This document shows, in pieces, positions 8,438-16,538 of a stretch of 64,000 bases of DNA. Each line of letters starts with the position of its first letter. Position 1 is the stretch's first letter. A program made the translations under genes and the position numbers. This DNA comes from Thiolapillus brandeum (GTDB taxonomy: Bacteria > Pseudomonadota > Gammaproteobacteria > Chromatiales > Chromatiaceae). The notes below the pieces were generated by a model. It did no database searches. It was not told where the DNA came from and worked only from the letters and a program-made list of their open reading frames with translations. The DNA lies in NCBI RefSeq assembly GCF_000828615.1, contig NZ_AP012273.1, positions 1,178,001 through 1,242,000 on the forward strand, given 5' to 3'.

Positions 8438-8579
8438 AACCCGGCGACAAAATATATCGCCCTCCGCCGCCTGCGATAGCGTCCACGGTGCCCGCCAGGG
8501 TGGCGACTGCCACGAGGAAGAACAAAACAGTTCGAAGGAGATGGATTCCATGGTTGTTTCGGTGGACAATGGGGTTCAT
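8438..8579 (-). pseudogene. N-terminal remnant of a TauE/SafE (TSUP) permease
   Basis: Reading leftwards from the ATG at 8579, the frame encodes a hydrophobic helix and then LAGTVDAIAGGGG, the hallmark first-helix motif of sulfite exporter TauE/SafE family permeases. Similarity fades immediately afterwards (RYILSPG, stop), at the right end of the IS. The remaining 200 or so residues are not on the other side of the IS, so insertion was accompanied or followed by loss of the rest. Family members move sulfite, sulfonates or related anions; this copy cannot be functional. Confidence 0.6.
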
Positions 8580-8600
8580 TTTTCCAAGGCTGTACCCTAG

Positions 8601-8758
8601 GGAACCTCTGAATAAGTCATGAACTCGCATCTCGCGCCCGAGCCGTCCGATAACTGCGTTGAAGTTCTTGCCAATAGCTGGCTATTGGCTGCAAACTTCG
8701 CCTTGTTCTCGAACGGCTCGAACACAATCTGCTTCGTCCAGACTTAATCAGAGGTTCC
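8601..8758. mobile_element. palindromic MITE with CTAG target duplication (IS5-like ends)
   Basis: 158 bp bounded by GGAACCTCTGAATAAGTC (8601-8618) and GACTTAATCAGAGGTTCC (8741-8758), inverted repeats with one mismatch. Both sides carry CTAG (8597-8600 and 8759-8762), which fits the 4-bp CWAR duplications made by IS5-subgroup transposases; the terminal bases GGAA...GAATAAG also resemble the IS5 terminus. Inside are further pairs: CGAGCCGT/ACGGCTCG (8639-8646, 8713-8720) and GCCAATAGC/GCTATTGGC (8670-8678, 8681-8689), so the whole unit folds into one long hairpin. It encodes no protein. It lies one base before the start codon of the ABC ATPase. Confidence 0.8.
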
Positions 8759-8766
8759 CTAGCATG
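8750..8766 (+). promoter_or_regulatory. MITE-supplied ribosome binding site of the ABC ATPase
   Basis: AGAGG at 8750-8754, inside the right terminal repeat of the MITE, is 9 nt from the ATG at 8764. Removing the element and one CTAG would leave AAGG 12 nt from the ATG, a weaker site, so the insertion seems to have replaced the initiation region. Confidence 0.45.
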
Positions 8767-9690
8767 AGCCACGCCATAAGACTTGAGCAACTGACCAAGA
8801 CCTACGCCAACGGCACCCAGGCCCTGAAGGGCATTGATCTGCAGGTGGAACAGGGGGATTTTTTTGCCCTGCTGGGCCCCAATGGGGCAGGCAAGTCCAC
8901 TGCCATCGGAATCCTGAGTTCCCTGGTGCGCAAGACTACCGGCCGGGTCGAGGTATTTGGCCATGACCTGGACAGGGAACCCCAGGAAGTGAAACGCTGT
9001 ATAGGTCTGGTGCCCCAGGATTTCAATTTCAACCAATGGGAACCCGTGGAAGAGATCATCATCAACCAGGCGGGCTACTATGGTATCCCCCGGCGGGAGG
9101 CTTACCGAAAGACCCGGAAGGTGCTCAAGGAGCTGGATCTGTGGGGCAAGCGCCGCGCCCAGGCGCGCAGCCTGTCCGGCGGCATGAAGCGCCGCCTGAT
9201 GATTGCCCGGGCTCTGGTACACGAACCACCATTGATGATTCTGGACGAACCCACAGCGGGGGTGGATATCGAGATCCGGCGCAGCATGTGGGCCTTCATG
9301 GAGGAGATCAACCGGGCGGGCACCACTATTGTTCTCACCACCCATTACCTTGAGGAGGCAGAGAACCTGTGCCGCAGCATTGCCATTATCGATGATGGGC
9401 TGATTGCCGAGAACAGCAGCATGCAGGCGCTGTTGCACCGCCTGCATCGCCAGTCGTTTCTCCTTACTCTGCGCGCTCCGGTAGAATCCCTGCCCGAAGG
9501 AGCGCCGGTTTCCCTGAAAATTCGTGATGAGTACACCCTGGAGACGATATTGGAACAGGAACAGACCCTGAACCGCCTGTTCGAGTGGTTGAATGAGAAG
9601 GGCATGGAAGTGCTGTCCATGCGCAATAAGCAGAACCGCCTGGAACAGTTCTTCCTGGATCGGGTGCAGAAGAAGGTGAATGCCGCATGA
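8764..9690 (+). CDS. yadG: ABC-2 exporter ATP-binding protein, YadG type
   Basis: 308 residues. Walker A (GPNGAGKST, residues 39-47), signature LSGGMKRR and Walker B LMILDEP are all intact, followed by a C-terminal coiled segment usual for YadG-like ATPases. It powers the membrane protein encoded by the next gene, with which it overlaps by 4 bp. The substrate of YadGH exporters is not established. The ATG at 8764 is used because it begins the conserved domain; the same frame is open back into the MITE, and a TTG at 8659 would add 35 transposon-derived residues. Confidence 0.88.
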   Translation: MSHAIRLEQLTKTYANGTQALKGIDLQVEQGDFFALLGPNGAGKSTAIGILSSLVRKTTGRVEVFGHDLDREPQEVKRCIGLVPQDFNFNQWEPVEEIIINQAGYYGIPRREAYRKTRKVLKELDLWGKRRAQARSLSGGMKRRLMIARALVHEPPLMILDEPTAGVDIEIRRSMWAFMEEINRAGTTIVLTTHYLEEAENLCRSIAIIDDGLIAENSSMQALLHRLHRQSFLLTLRAPVESLPEGAPVSLKIRDEYTLETILEQEQTLNRLFEWLNEKGMEVLSMRNKQNRLEQFFLDRVQKKVNAA

Positions 9691-10463
9691 GCAACCGGCA
9701 GCGATACTGGATTGCCTATTCCACCATCGTCATCAGGGAAGTGTTGCGCTTCACGCGCATCTGGGCGCAGACCATTCTGCCTTCGGCCATTACCACCAGT
9801 CTGTATTTTCTGATTTTCGGAACCCTTATCGGCGACCGTATCGGTGAGATGGGAGGCTACAGTTACCAGGCGTTTATCGTGCCGGGACTGATCCTCATGG
9901 CGGTGATCACCAACAGTTATGCCAATAGTGTATCCAGTTTCTTCCAGGCCAAGTACCAGCGTCATGTGGAGGAACTGATTATCGCCCCGGTACCCAACTG
10001 GATCATTCTGGCAGGCTATGTCACCGGCGGAGTGGCCCGGGGGCTGGTAGTGGGCGCGGTAGTCACTGCGGTGACCCTGTATTTCTCCAATGTGGGAATA
10101 GAACATCCCCTTCTCACCCTACTGGTGGTGGTGTTGACCTCCATCCTGTTTGCCCTGGCGGGGTTCATCAATGCGGTGTTCGCCAGGAGTTTTGACGATA
10201 TCAGCATCGTTCCCACCTTTGTGCTCACCCCTCTCACCTATCTGGGTGGAGTGTTCTACTCCATCAGCCTGTTGCCGGACTTCTGGCAGAAGCTGTCCCT
10301 GGCAAACCCGGTGTTGTACATGATCAATGCCTTCCGCTACGGTATTCTCGGGGTATCCGATATTCGCCCGGCCGTTGCCCTGTTGCTCATTTTGGGCTTT
10401 ATCCTGGTGTTGGGAGGTCTGGCTCTGTGGCTGTTGCAGCGCGGCGTGGGTATCAAGAGCTGA
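9687..10463 (+). CDS. yadH: ABC-2 type exporter permease, YadH type
   Basis: 258 residues with six predicted membrane segments and the ABC-2 family signature near the end (FVLTPLTYLGGVFYSISLLPDFWQ). It forms the inner-membrane channel of the exporter with the preceding ATPase. Its start overlaps the ATPase stop (ATGA) and its stop overlaps the next gene's start (TGATG), so the three are translationally coupled. Length and order match E. coli YadG-YadH. Confidence 0.9.
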   Translation: MSNRQRYWIAYSTIVIREVLRFTRIWAQTILPSAITTSLYFLIFGTLIGDRIGEMGGYSYQAFIVPGLILMAVITNSYANSVSSFFQAKYQRHVEELIIAPVPNWIILAGYVTGGVARGLVVGAVVTAVTLYFSNVGIEHPLLTLLVVVLTSILFALAGFINAVFARSFDDISIVPTFVLTPLTYLGGVFYSISLLPDFWQKLSLANPVLYMINAFRYGILGVSDIRPAVALLLILGFILVLGGLALWLLQRGVGIKS

Positions 10464-11695
10464 TGAACCGACGCAGCCGCATGAGCTGGGCCCTGTACGA
10501 TTGGGGCAACTCCGCTTTCGCCACCACGGTAATGGCCGGATTCTTCCCGGTGTTCTTCAAGGAGTATTGGGCGAGCGGGCTGTCTGCCACGGACAGCACC
10601 TTCTGGCTGGGGGTGGGAAATTCCGCCGCCAGTACCCTGATGGTGCTGTTTGCACCACTGATCGGCGCTCTGGCGGATCAGGGCAACCGCAAGAAGCACT
10701 ACCTGTTGCTGTTTGCCTTCCTCGGCGCCCTGATGACCTCTTCCCTGTTCATGATGGCTTCGGGCATGTGGCAGATTGCCCTGCTTTTCTATGCTCTGGG
10801 CATCATCGGCTTTTCCGGCAGCATCATACCTTATGATGCTCTGCTGGTGGACGTGGCGGAAGAAGAGGAACTGGACAAGGTCTCGGCCCTGGGCTATGCC
10901 ATGGGATACCTGGGTGGGGGACTGCTGTTCGCCGTGAACGTATTCATGGTGCTCAAGCCCGGCTACTTCGGTCTGGAGAATCCCGGTCAGGCCGTGCGGG
11001 TTTCTTTCCTCATGGTGGGGATCTGGTGGGCGTTGTTTTCCATCCCCGTAATGTTGTTTGTCCATGAACGCATTCCGCGCCCTGTCAATCCCCATGCATT
11101 ACGCGGCGCCCTGGGTGAGATCCGCGAAAACTTCCGGGAAGTGGGCCGGTATCGCAGGGCCGCTTTGTTCCTGCTGGCCTACTGGCTCTACATCGATGGG
11201 GTGGATACCATCGTGCGCATGGCAGTGGACTATGGGCTGGCGATTGGATTTGAGTCCTCCGATTTGCTTACGGCCCTGTTGATCACCCAGTTTGTGGGTT
11301 TTCCTGCTGCTCTGGCATTTGGCTACGTCGGAGAGCGTTACGGTCCGAAGAAGGGCATCATGATCGCCTTGGCGGTGTATATTCTTATTGTCTTCTGGGC
11401 ATGGCGCATGCAGGCGGCCTGGGAATTTTACGCTCTGGCAGTGGTCATTGGCCTGGTGCAGGGGGGCATACAGTCCCTGAGCCGTTCCCTCTATGCCCGG
11501 CTTATTCCCCGCGACCGGGCCGGCATGTTTTATGGTGTGTACAACATGCTGGGCAAGTTTGCAGCCGTAATCGGCCCTCTGCTGGTGGGCGTGGTGGCAG
11601 CAGCCAGTGGCGATTCACGGCTGGGAATTCTGGCGGTTCTGCTACTATTCGTAGCAGGCTTTGTAGTGCTGCAACGTGTGACTGTTAAGGAGTGA
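10463..11695 (+). CDS. MFS transporter, UMF1 / Atg22-like family
   Basis: 410 residues with about 12 membrane segments. The N terminus MSWALYDWGNSAFATTVMAGFFP is split by the family signature YDWGNSAF, diagnostic of the UMF1 (Atg22-like) branch of the major facilitator superfamily, whose yeast member exports amino acids from the vacuole. Bacterial substrates are mostly unknown. A second motif LSRSLYARLIPRDRAGMFYGVY lies near residue 345. It is coupled to yadH through a TGATG overlap, suggesting one transcript, but a shared function is only inference. Confidence 0.85.
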   Translation: MNRRSRMSWALYDWGNSAFATTVMAGFFPVFFKEYWASGLSATDSTFWLGVGNSAASTLMVLFAPLIGALADQGNRKKHYLLLFAFLGALMTSSLFMMASGMWQIALLFYALGIIGFSGSIIPYDALLVDVAEEEELDKVSALGYAMGYLGGGLLFAVNVFMVLKPGYFGLENPGQAVRVSFLMVGIWWALFSIPVMLFVHERIPRPVNPHALRGALGEIRENFREVGRYRRAALFLLAYWLYIDGVDTIVRMAVDYGLAIGFESSDLLTALLITQFVGFPAALAFGYVGERYGPKKGIMIALAVYILIVFWAWRMQAAWEFYALAVVIGLVQGGIQSLSRSLYARLIPRDRAGMFYGVYNMLGKFAAVIGPLLVGVVAAASGDSRLGILAVLLLFVAGFVVLQRVTVKE

Positions 11696-11703
11696 AATAC
11701 GGG

Positions 11704-13782
11704 ATGAAGATTATCAAGTGGCTGATAGGATTGTTGGTAACCCTGGTCGTGATCGTGGCCCTGGGGGTGGTGGCCCTCAAATGGTTCGTCGATGAAGACA
11801 TGTTGAAGGACAAGGCGAGTATCGCATTCAAGGAGCAGACCGGGCAGGAGCTGAAAATTGCCGGCCCCCTGAACTGGTCGGTATTTCCCTGGGTAGGGCT
11901 GGAGCTCGGTGACGTAACCATTGGCAGTGCCCCCGGCTTTGGCGATACCCCTCTTGCGGTAGTGAAACGTCTGGATGTCAAAGTTGCCCTGAAACCTCTG
12001 CTGCAGAAAAAAGTCGCTGTGGATACAGTGGTGTTGCGCGGCGTGCGCCTGGATCTGCGCCGGGACAGGAATGGCAAGGTCAACTGGGAGGGTTTGGCCA
12101 AAGCAGGGGAAGGAAAGCCTGACACAGCCCCCCGGAAAAAGGCCGAAAAAAGTGATTTCGATATGCAGGATTTCGATTTCCGCCTGCAGGGTGTGGAGGT
12201 GGAAGATGCAAGCTTCCATTTCACCGATGAGCTGGAGGGAAACAATCTTCAGCTGGATGATCTGAATTTCACCATGGGTGAATTGCGCCCCGGAAAACCC
12301 GTGCCCCTGCGGTTGCGTTTCCAGGTGAAGAATTCCAGGCCGCTGGTGAAAGTGGCCCTCGAGCTTTCCACTGATATGGTTTTCCAGGCAGATTTTCAGC
12401 GCCTGGATCTGTCGGCCCTGTCACTGGATGTGGATGCCCAGGGTGAAAACCTGCCTGCCGAGGGCGTCAAACTTGCCCTGGCCAGCAACATCGGCCTGGA
12501 CAGAAAGGCTGGCGTACTGGCCTTGAGCGACTTTTCCCTGTCGGGAATGAATGTTGATGTCACTGGCGACATGAGTGTATCTGCGCTCAACAGCGACCAG
12601 CCCCGCGTGGAAGCCCGCCTGGCGCTGCAGAACACCAACTTGCGTCAGCTGCTGACTCTGGTGGGAGTAGAATTGAAAACCACCGACCCTGACGTATTGA
12701 AAAGGGTCTCGGCCAATTTTTTCGTGGCCCAGGAGGGAGATGGTCTCACGGTGAAACCCTTGTCCATAAGCCTGGATGACTCAAAAATCGATGGCAGCCT
12801 GAAAATACTGTCTTTCAAGGGGCCTGTCGTCCGGGCCGGTTTCAAGCTGGATGCCATGGACCTGGACCGTTACCTGCCGCCAGCAGAACAGGCTCAGGCT
12901 TCATCCGGGGGGGCGGCAGCAAAACCGGCAGGCCAAGGTGGAAAGCCGGATTTCACCGCGTTGCGCAAACTGGATCTTGATGCGGACCTTGGTATTGGCC
13001 GACTCAAAGTGAGTGGCCTGACCATGGAAAACATCGTGTTGAAATTGCGTTCCCACAAAGGGGTATTGAATCTGGATCCCCTTACTGCGGCGCTCTATCA
13101 GGGGAAGCTGAAAATGAATGCGCAACTGGATGTGCGCAAGGACACACCTCGTTTCAATGCCAGGGAAACCCTGTCCGGCATACAGATAGAACCCCTGCTC
13201 AATGACTTGACCGGAAACGCCCAGTTGCGTGGGACGGGTGATATCAAAATGGATATCAACAGTCAGGGGCTCGATGATGCCAGCATCCGCAGGCACCTCA
13301 ACGGCAACTTTGCCATCAACTTCCGCGATGGTGCCTATATCGGTATCAACATCGCCCAAGCCATACGCAAGGCCATGGGCCAGGCTACCACTGATGAGCC
13401 CGAGGAAACGGACTTTGCTGAACTCAAGGGGACTGGCGTTATTCGCAAGGGGGTAGTAGACAATCAGGATCTTTACCTGGCATCCCCCGTGTTGCGCGTG
13501 ACCGGCAAGGGCAAAGTGGACCTGGTGAAGGAACAGGCGGATTACCTGCTCACCACCAAGGTTGTGGATTCCCTGAAGGGGCAGGGCGGGGCGGATGCCA
13601 GCAAGCTCAAGGGAGTTGCAATACCCGTCAGGATCAGTGGCGATATCAGGGATCCTTCCATCCGTGTGGATGTTGCTGCAGCCCTCAAGTCCAATGCTGA
13701 ATACAAGGTCAAGGAAAAGATCCAGGAAAAAGTCAAAGACAAGCTGGGCACGGATGCACTGAAAGGCCTGTTTGGCGGCTGA
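11704..13782 (+). CDS. AsmA family inner-membrane protein
   Basis: 692 residues: a single N-terminal membrane anchor (about residues 5-27) followed by a large periplasmic region beginning with the AsmA/DUF748-like domain (LSVFPWVGLELGDV type motif) and ending with an AsmA C-terminal domain and a lysine-rich tail. AsmA-like proteins form hydrophobic grooves that move phospholipids between the membranes. The ATG at 11704 is preferred over a GTG at 11692, as an AAGGAG site sits 11 nt upstream. The gene converges with a methyltransferase gene and shares spacing of 8 bp with the MFS gene before it. Confidence 0.85.
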   Translation: MKIIKWLIGLLVTLVVIVALGVVALKWFVDEDMLKDKASIAFKEQTGQELKIAGPLNWSVFPWVGLELGDVTIGSAPGFGDTPLAVVKRLDVKVALKPLLQKKVAVDTVVLRGVRLDLRRDRNGKVNWEGLAKAGEGKPDTAPRKKAEKSDFDMQDFDFRLQGVEVEDASFHFTDELEGNNLQLDDLNFTMGELRPGKPVPLRLRFQVKNSRPLVKVALELSTDMVFQADFQRLDLSALSLDVDAQGENLPAEGVKLALASNIGLDRKAGVLALSDFSLSGMNVDVTGDMSVSALNSDQPRVEARLALQNTNLRQLLTLVGVELKTTDPDVLKRVSANFFVAQEGDGLTVKPLSISLDDSKIDGSLKILSFKGPVVRAGFKLDAMDLDRYLPPAEQAQASSGGAAAKPAGQGGKPDFTALRKLDLDADLGIGRLKVSGLTMENIVLKLRSHKGVLNLDPLTAALYQGKLKMNAQLDVRKDTPRFNARETLSGIQIEPLLNDLTGNAQLRGTGDIKMDINSQGLDDASIRRHLNGNFAINFRDGAYIGINIAQAIRKAMGQATTDEPEETDFAELKGTGVIRKGVVDNQDLYLASPVLRVTGKGKVDLVKEQADYLLTTKVVDSLKGQGGADASKLKGVAIPVRISGDIRDPSIRVDVAAALKSNAEYKVKEKIQEKVKDKLGTDALKGLFGG

Positions 13783-13797
13783 CAGGCGTCTCGGGCT

Positions 13798-14625
13798 TCA
13801 GCCTGGCTGTTTCTCCGCCACGATATAGGCAATCCATCCTGCATCCGAATCTGCATCGGTTGCAGGATGGAACTCACCGTCGGGCTCGCCATCTTCATCC
13901 CAGCCCTGCCAGTACACGGTGACCTTGAAGCCGCTGTCTTCCAGCAATTCCCGGATCTCCGGCAAGGTCCACAGACGCCAGTGATAGCTGAAAGCCTTGT
14001 CCAGTCGAGAATCATCCTCGAAGTGGAAATGGATGTGGCAGGTCAGGTCATGATTGATGGGATTGAAGTCGGCCTGTTCCCAAATGTAGGTGACATCTCC
14101 CAGGGGAGTTTCAATTTCCCGTTCCTCCTGACATTCGCGGAAGCTTTCATAGCCACCATAGATGTCCAGAAAAAAGATGCCATCGTTCTTGAGTGATTGG
14201 TAGGCGCGGGAAAAGTATTGTCTGAGAGTGTCCCTGTCCTTGAACAGCCAATAGCTGAAATTCATGGCTGAAAGGATATCCGGCTGATCGGTTTGGGCGC
14301 AGAGTACATCATCATTGATCAGGGTGATGCGCGCCTGTTGTTCCTTGTTCAAACGGGACAGGTTGTTTTTTCTGCCCCAGTCCAGAACATCCTGATCCAG
14401 ATCCACCCCAATAGCCCGGTTCTCCTGGTGCCGACGTACCCATTCGCAACAGACATTGGCTGTACCGCAGAAATCCTCACGCAGGATACGCGCATCCCGG
14501 CCACGCAGTTCCCGGTAGGTTTCCGAGACAAAATCGACCTCTGCTTCTGAGCACTGTACGGAAAGCTCATAGAGATCGTGACGGTCTGCCTGTTCGGCCA
14601 GAGAAGGCTTTGTTTTTCTTTTCAT
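13798..14625 (-). CDS. class I SAM-dependent methyltransferase
   Basis: 275 residues with a Rossmann-fold methyltransferase domain: motif I LREDFCGTANVCCEW (residues 48-62), the acidic end of strand 2 AIGVDLD, motif around LINDDVL, and FFLDIYGG after the fourth strand. The C-terminal half (HWRLWTLPEIRELLEDSGF) is typical of small-molecule methyltransferases. The substrate cannot be told. The gene stands alone, convergent with asmA, with its promoter in the spacer before tRNA-Ser. Confidence 0.8.
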   Translation of the reverse strand: MKRKTKPSLAEQADRHDLYELSVQCSEAEVDFVSETYRELRGRDARILREDFCGTANVCCEWVRRHQENRAIGVDLDQDVLDWGRKNNLSRLNKEQQARITLINDDVLCAQTDQPDILSAMNFSYWLFKDRDTLRQYFSRAYQSLKNDGIFFLDIYGGYESFRECQEEREIETPLGDVTYIWEQADFNPINHDLTCHIHFHFEDDSRLDKAFSYHWRLWTLPEIRELLEDSGFKVTVYWQGWDEDGEPDGEFHPATDADSDAGWIAYIVAEKQPG

Positions 14626-14719
14626 TGAGTTGGGTTGAAAGGAGGAAAGACAGAACTATACTCAATCTTGCTGCGCAATGGAATTGACCCGTAAATGTTG
14701 AGGAAATTACTATCGGGCA

Positions 14720-14748
14720 TTGCACATCCGGGTAAAGTGGTTTAATCT
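14720..14748 (+). promoter_or_regulatory. possible promoter of tRNA-Ser
   Basis: TTGCAC (14720-14725), 17-bp spacer, TAATCT (14743-14748), followed by a GC-rich discriminator TCGCCCCC, which is the pattern of stable-RNA promoters under stringent control. It would give a leader of roughly 95 nt. The hexamer matches are only moderate. Confidence 0.35.
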
Positions 14749-14849
14749 TCGCCCCCTGTTTTGCTGCAGCGGGCTCCGAATAGGTAACCGGAAGTCGGCT
14801 GTGCTACAGGGATGTTGCTTGCGATGCAGGCAAAATGAAGTATCAAATT

Positions 14850-14940
14850 GGAGAGGTGTCCGAGTGGCTGAAGGAGCACGCCTGGAAAGTGTGTATACGG
14901 TAATCCCGTATCGAGGGTTCGAATCCCTCCCTCTCCGCCA
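14850..14940 (+). tRNA. tRNA-Ser (anticodon GGA)
   Basis: 91 nt including an encoded CCA. The acceptor stem GGAGAGG pairs with CCTCTCC, the discriminator base is G, the anticodon loop reads CTGGAAA (anticodon GGA, decoding UCC/UCU), there is a long variable arm (GTATACGG...CCGTATC) typical of class II tRNA, and the T arm is GAGGGTTCGAATCCCTC. It closely resembles E. coli tRNA-Ser(GGA). Its 3' end is repeated downstream. Confidence 0.97.
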
Positions 14941-15101
14941 GGCAATGTAAGGCGGTGTCAGAATTGGCACCGCCTTTTATTTTGTCCACGTTGGGAGGGG
15001 GTCGAACCCGAGAGATCAAAAGAGCCGGTTCGACCGCGCAGGCGCGTAGCGCCGTAGCAGTGGCGACCGTAGGGAGCCCATCCCTCCCTCTCCGCCAGGC
15101 A
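14923..15101 (+). repeat. direct repeat of the tRNA-Ser 3' end (attachment-site-like)
   Basis: A 22-bp block covering the end of the T arm, the acceptor strand, CCA and GGCA is present at 14923-14944 and again, exactly, at 15080-15101, a 157-bp step. The following terminator-like sequence is also repeated in degraded form. Duplicated tRNA 3' ends are what tyrosine-recombinase elements leave on integration. Between the copies lies GC-rich sequence including a T-arm-like GGGTTCGACCCCCTCCC on the minus strand (about 14990-15006). Confidence 0.75.
14949..14978 (+). terminator. intrinsic terminator of tRNA-Ser
   Basis: AAGGCGGTG (14949-14957) pairs with CACCGCCTT (14968-14976), followed by a T-rich tract. 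A decayed copy of the same terminator lies at about 15106-15136, where the stem no longer pairs fully. Confidence 0.85.
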
Positions 15102-15175
15102 TAGAAAGGCAATGTCAGTGATGGCACCGCTTTTTGGGTTTACACAACGCTCCTCGATTTTTCTCGCCACGGTGA

Positions 15176-15373
15176 ATCGAAGGGAAGGGAAAATCATCGC
15201 TTCAAAACGACTGTATCAGGATATGCCGTGCATCACCTGGCAGAAACCTACCAAAGCGTGCAAAATCCCCTCAGTTGCTTCCGGGTTCTGCCAGTTCGCC
15301 GAATAACCAAGTGATTGATGCTCTGTCCGGGCAGAATGATGAAGTAATCCGGCTTTTGGAAAACAACCTTTGA
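15176..15373 (+). pseudogene. C-terminal fragment of an unknown gene
   Basis: The frame ends with the plausible protein tail NNQVIDALSGQNDEVIRLLE then NNL and a stop at 15371-15373, but it has no start codon with a ribosome site and no recognisable domain upstream. Tight spacing to the next broken frame suggests the two were once neighbours in one operon, possibly of an integrated phage or island. Family not recognised. Confidence 0.35.
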
Positions 15374-15388
15374 TAGAGAGACAGCCCC

Positions 15389-15601
15389 ATGGCCCGTGAT
15401 TTATCTGCCAGAGATTATTACATCATCAATGCCCAGGATGCCGATGCGGCTCTTGCCCTTGCTTCCCTGTAAGAAGCGGTACAGACCTGGCTGGATGACA
15501 AGCCCGGCTGGCAGCCTTGTGGCGGGGTGTCGCTCACTTACCAGCCTGAATTGGATCACTATATTGCCGCACAAGCGCTTATGACCTTGTTGGAACGGTA
15601 A
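15389..15601 (+). pseudogene. small unknown gene interrupted by an in-frame stop
   Basis: From the ATG at 15389 the frame reads MARDLSARDYYIINAQDADA and on to a TAA at 15470-15472, then continues in the same frame with EAVQTWLDDKPGWQPCGG and ends at 15601. Both halves have protein-like composition, so this looks like a 70-codon gene with one nonsense change. It is not recognised. It lies in the debris downstream of the duplicated tRNA end; restart downstream of the stop is not supported by a ribosome site. Confidence 0.45.
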
Positions 15602-15698
15602 AGTCGATCATTCAGGGCATTTCCTGATCCATTGGTTGTACAATCACTTGTCTGCAGTATTTTCGATTGAATTGCTGGTAGGAGCCAGGGAAATACCC

Positions 15699-16406
15699 AT
15701 GAAATTTGACGAGTTTTTGAACATGATCGGTTTTGGTCGGTACAGGATCAATTACCGGGACAACCTGATTTCCACGATCGGCGGCTTTTTGGGGATCTTC
15801 GGAATTTTCATGAGCGCCCAGTGGCTCCTGGATCCCGAGGTGGCTGTAATGATCGTGCCGTCCATGGGGGCGAGTGCTGTTCTATTGTTTGCCGCGCCGC
15901 ATGCGCCTTTTTCGCAACCCTGGAATCTGGTAGGCGGCCACGCCATATCAGCCATTGTCGGTGTTGCCTGTTGGCAATTCATTCCTGACTATGTGGTGGC
16001 CGCATCGGCCAGTGTTGGTCTGGCGATCGGCGCCATGTATTTTACCCGTTGCATACATCCCCCGGGAGGGGCGACGGCGCTGGCAGCAGTGATTGGGTCA
16101 GAAAAGCTGCATCATTTGGGATATACCTATGAATACGCGCCTATCATGCTCAATGCATTGACTATATTGCTGGTGGCGGTGGTATTCAACGCTCTGTTTC
16201 ACTGGCGACGCTACCCCGTGCATTGGCATGCCAGGAAAAAGGCCGCAGAAAAGAAGATTACTGGGTATGAGCCCATTAGCCATGAAGATTTTGTATATGC
16301 ACTGAGTCACATTGATACTTTCGTCGATATCACTGAAGAGGATTTGCTTAAGATATACGAACTGGCAACCCGTCGGCAGGTAAAGGAAACTGATGGATTC
16401 GGCTGA
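15699..16406 (+). CDS. HPP family membrane protein
   Basis: 235 residues with four or five membrane helices and the family motif CIHPPGGATAL near residue 125. HPP proteins of bacteria and chloroplasts are small integral membrane proteins; plant and cyanobacterial members have been linked to nitrite transport. A soluble C-terminal tail of about 60 residues (from KKAAEKK on) contains acidic EEDLLKIYELA. The ATG at 15699 has an AGGG site before it; an upstream TTG in frame is less likely. Single gene, convergent with the DUF47 gene. Confidence 0.82.
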   Translation: MKFDEFLNMIGFGRYRINYRDNLISTIGGFLGIFGIFMSAQWLLDPEVAVMIVPSMGASAVLLFAAPHAPFSQPWNLVGGHAISAIVGVACWQFIPDYVVAASASVGLAIGAMYFTRCIHPPGGATALAAVIGSEKLHHLGYTYEYAPIMLNALTILLVAVVFNALFHWRRYPVHWHARKKAAEKKITGYEPISHEDFVYALSHIDTFVDITEEDLLKIYELATRRQVKETDGFG

Positions 16407-16538
16407 GCTGACCACTCTTCCTGCAATCAGGGTAGTCTCAAGGATATTGTCCCGGCGGGCAATTCTGTTTCCATGTCCTGCCAGGCATGGGTGTGAGGTG
16501 TTGGCCGTTTCTATCCCGTGTATTCTGCGAGCGCGCCA

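Larger units (their letters stand above)
15102..15698. other. gene-poor stretch with decayed fragments
   Basis: No intact gene is seen between the second tRNA-end copy and the HPP gene. It holds the decayed terminator copy, the two pseudogene fragments listed separately, and about 95 bp before the HPP start with an AT-rich patch that may include its promoter. Confidence 0.6.

Noticed and set aside
8659-8763. Start of the ABC ATPase within the MITE (TTG at 8659)
   Set aside because: Would add 35 transposon-derived residues; the conserved domain begins at the ATG at 8764 with a usable ribosome site. Kept only as an alternative.
14710-15197. Several short frames through and after tRNA-Ser on the minus strand
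   Set aside because: They run across the tRNA and its duplicated end; typical spurious frames over tRNA genes.
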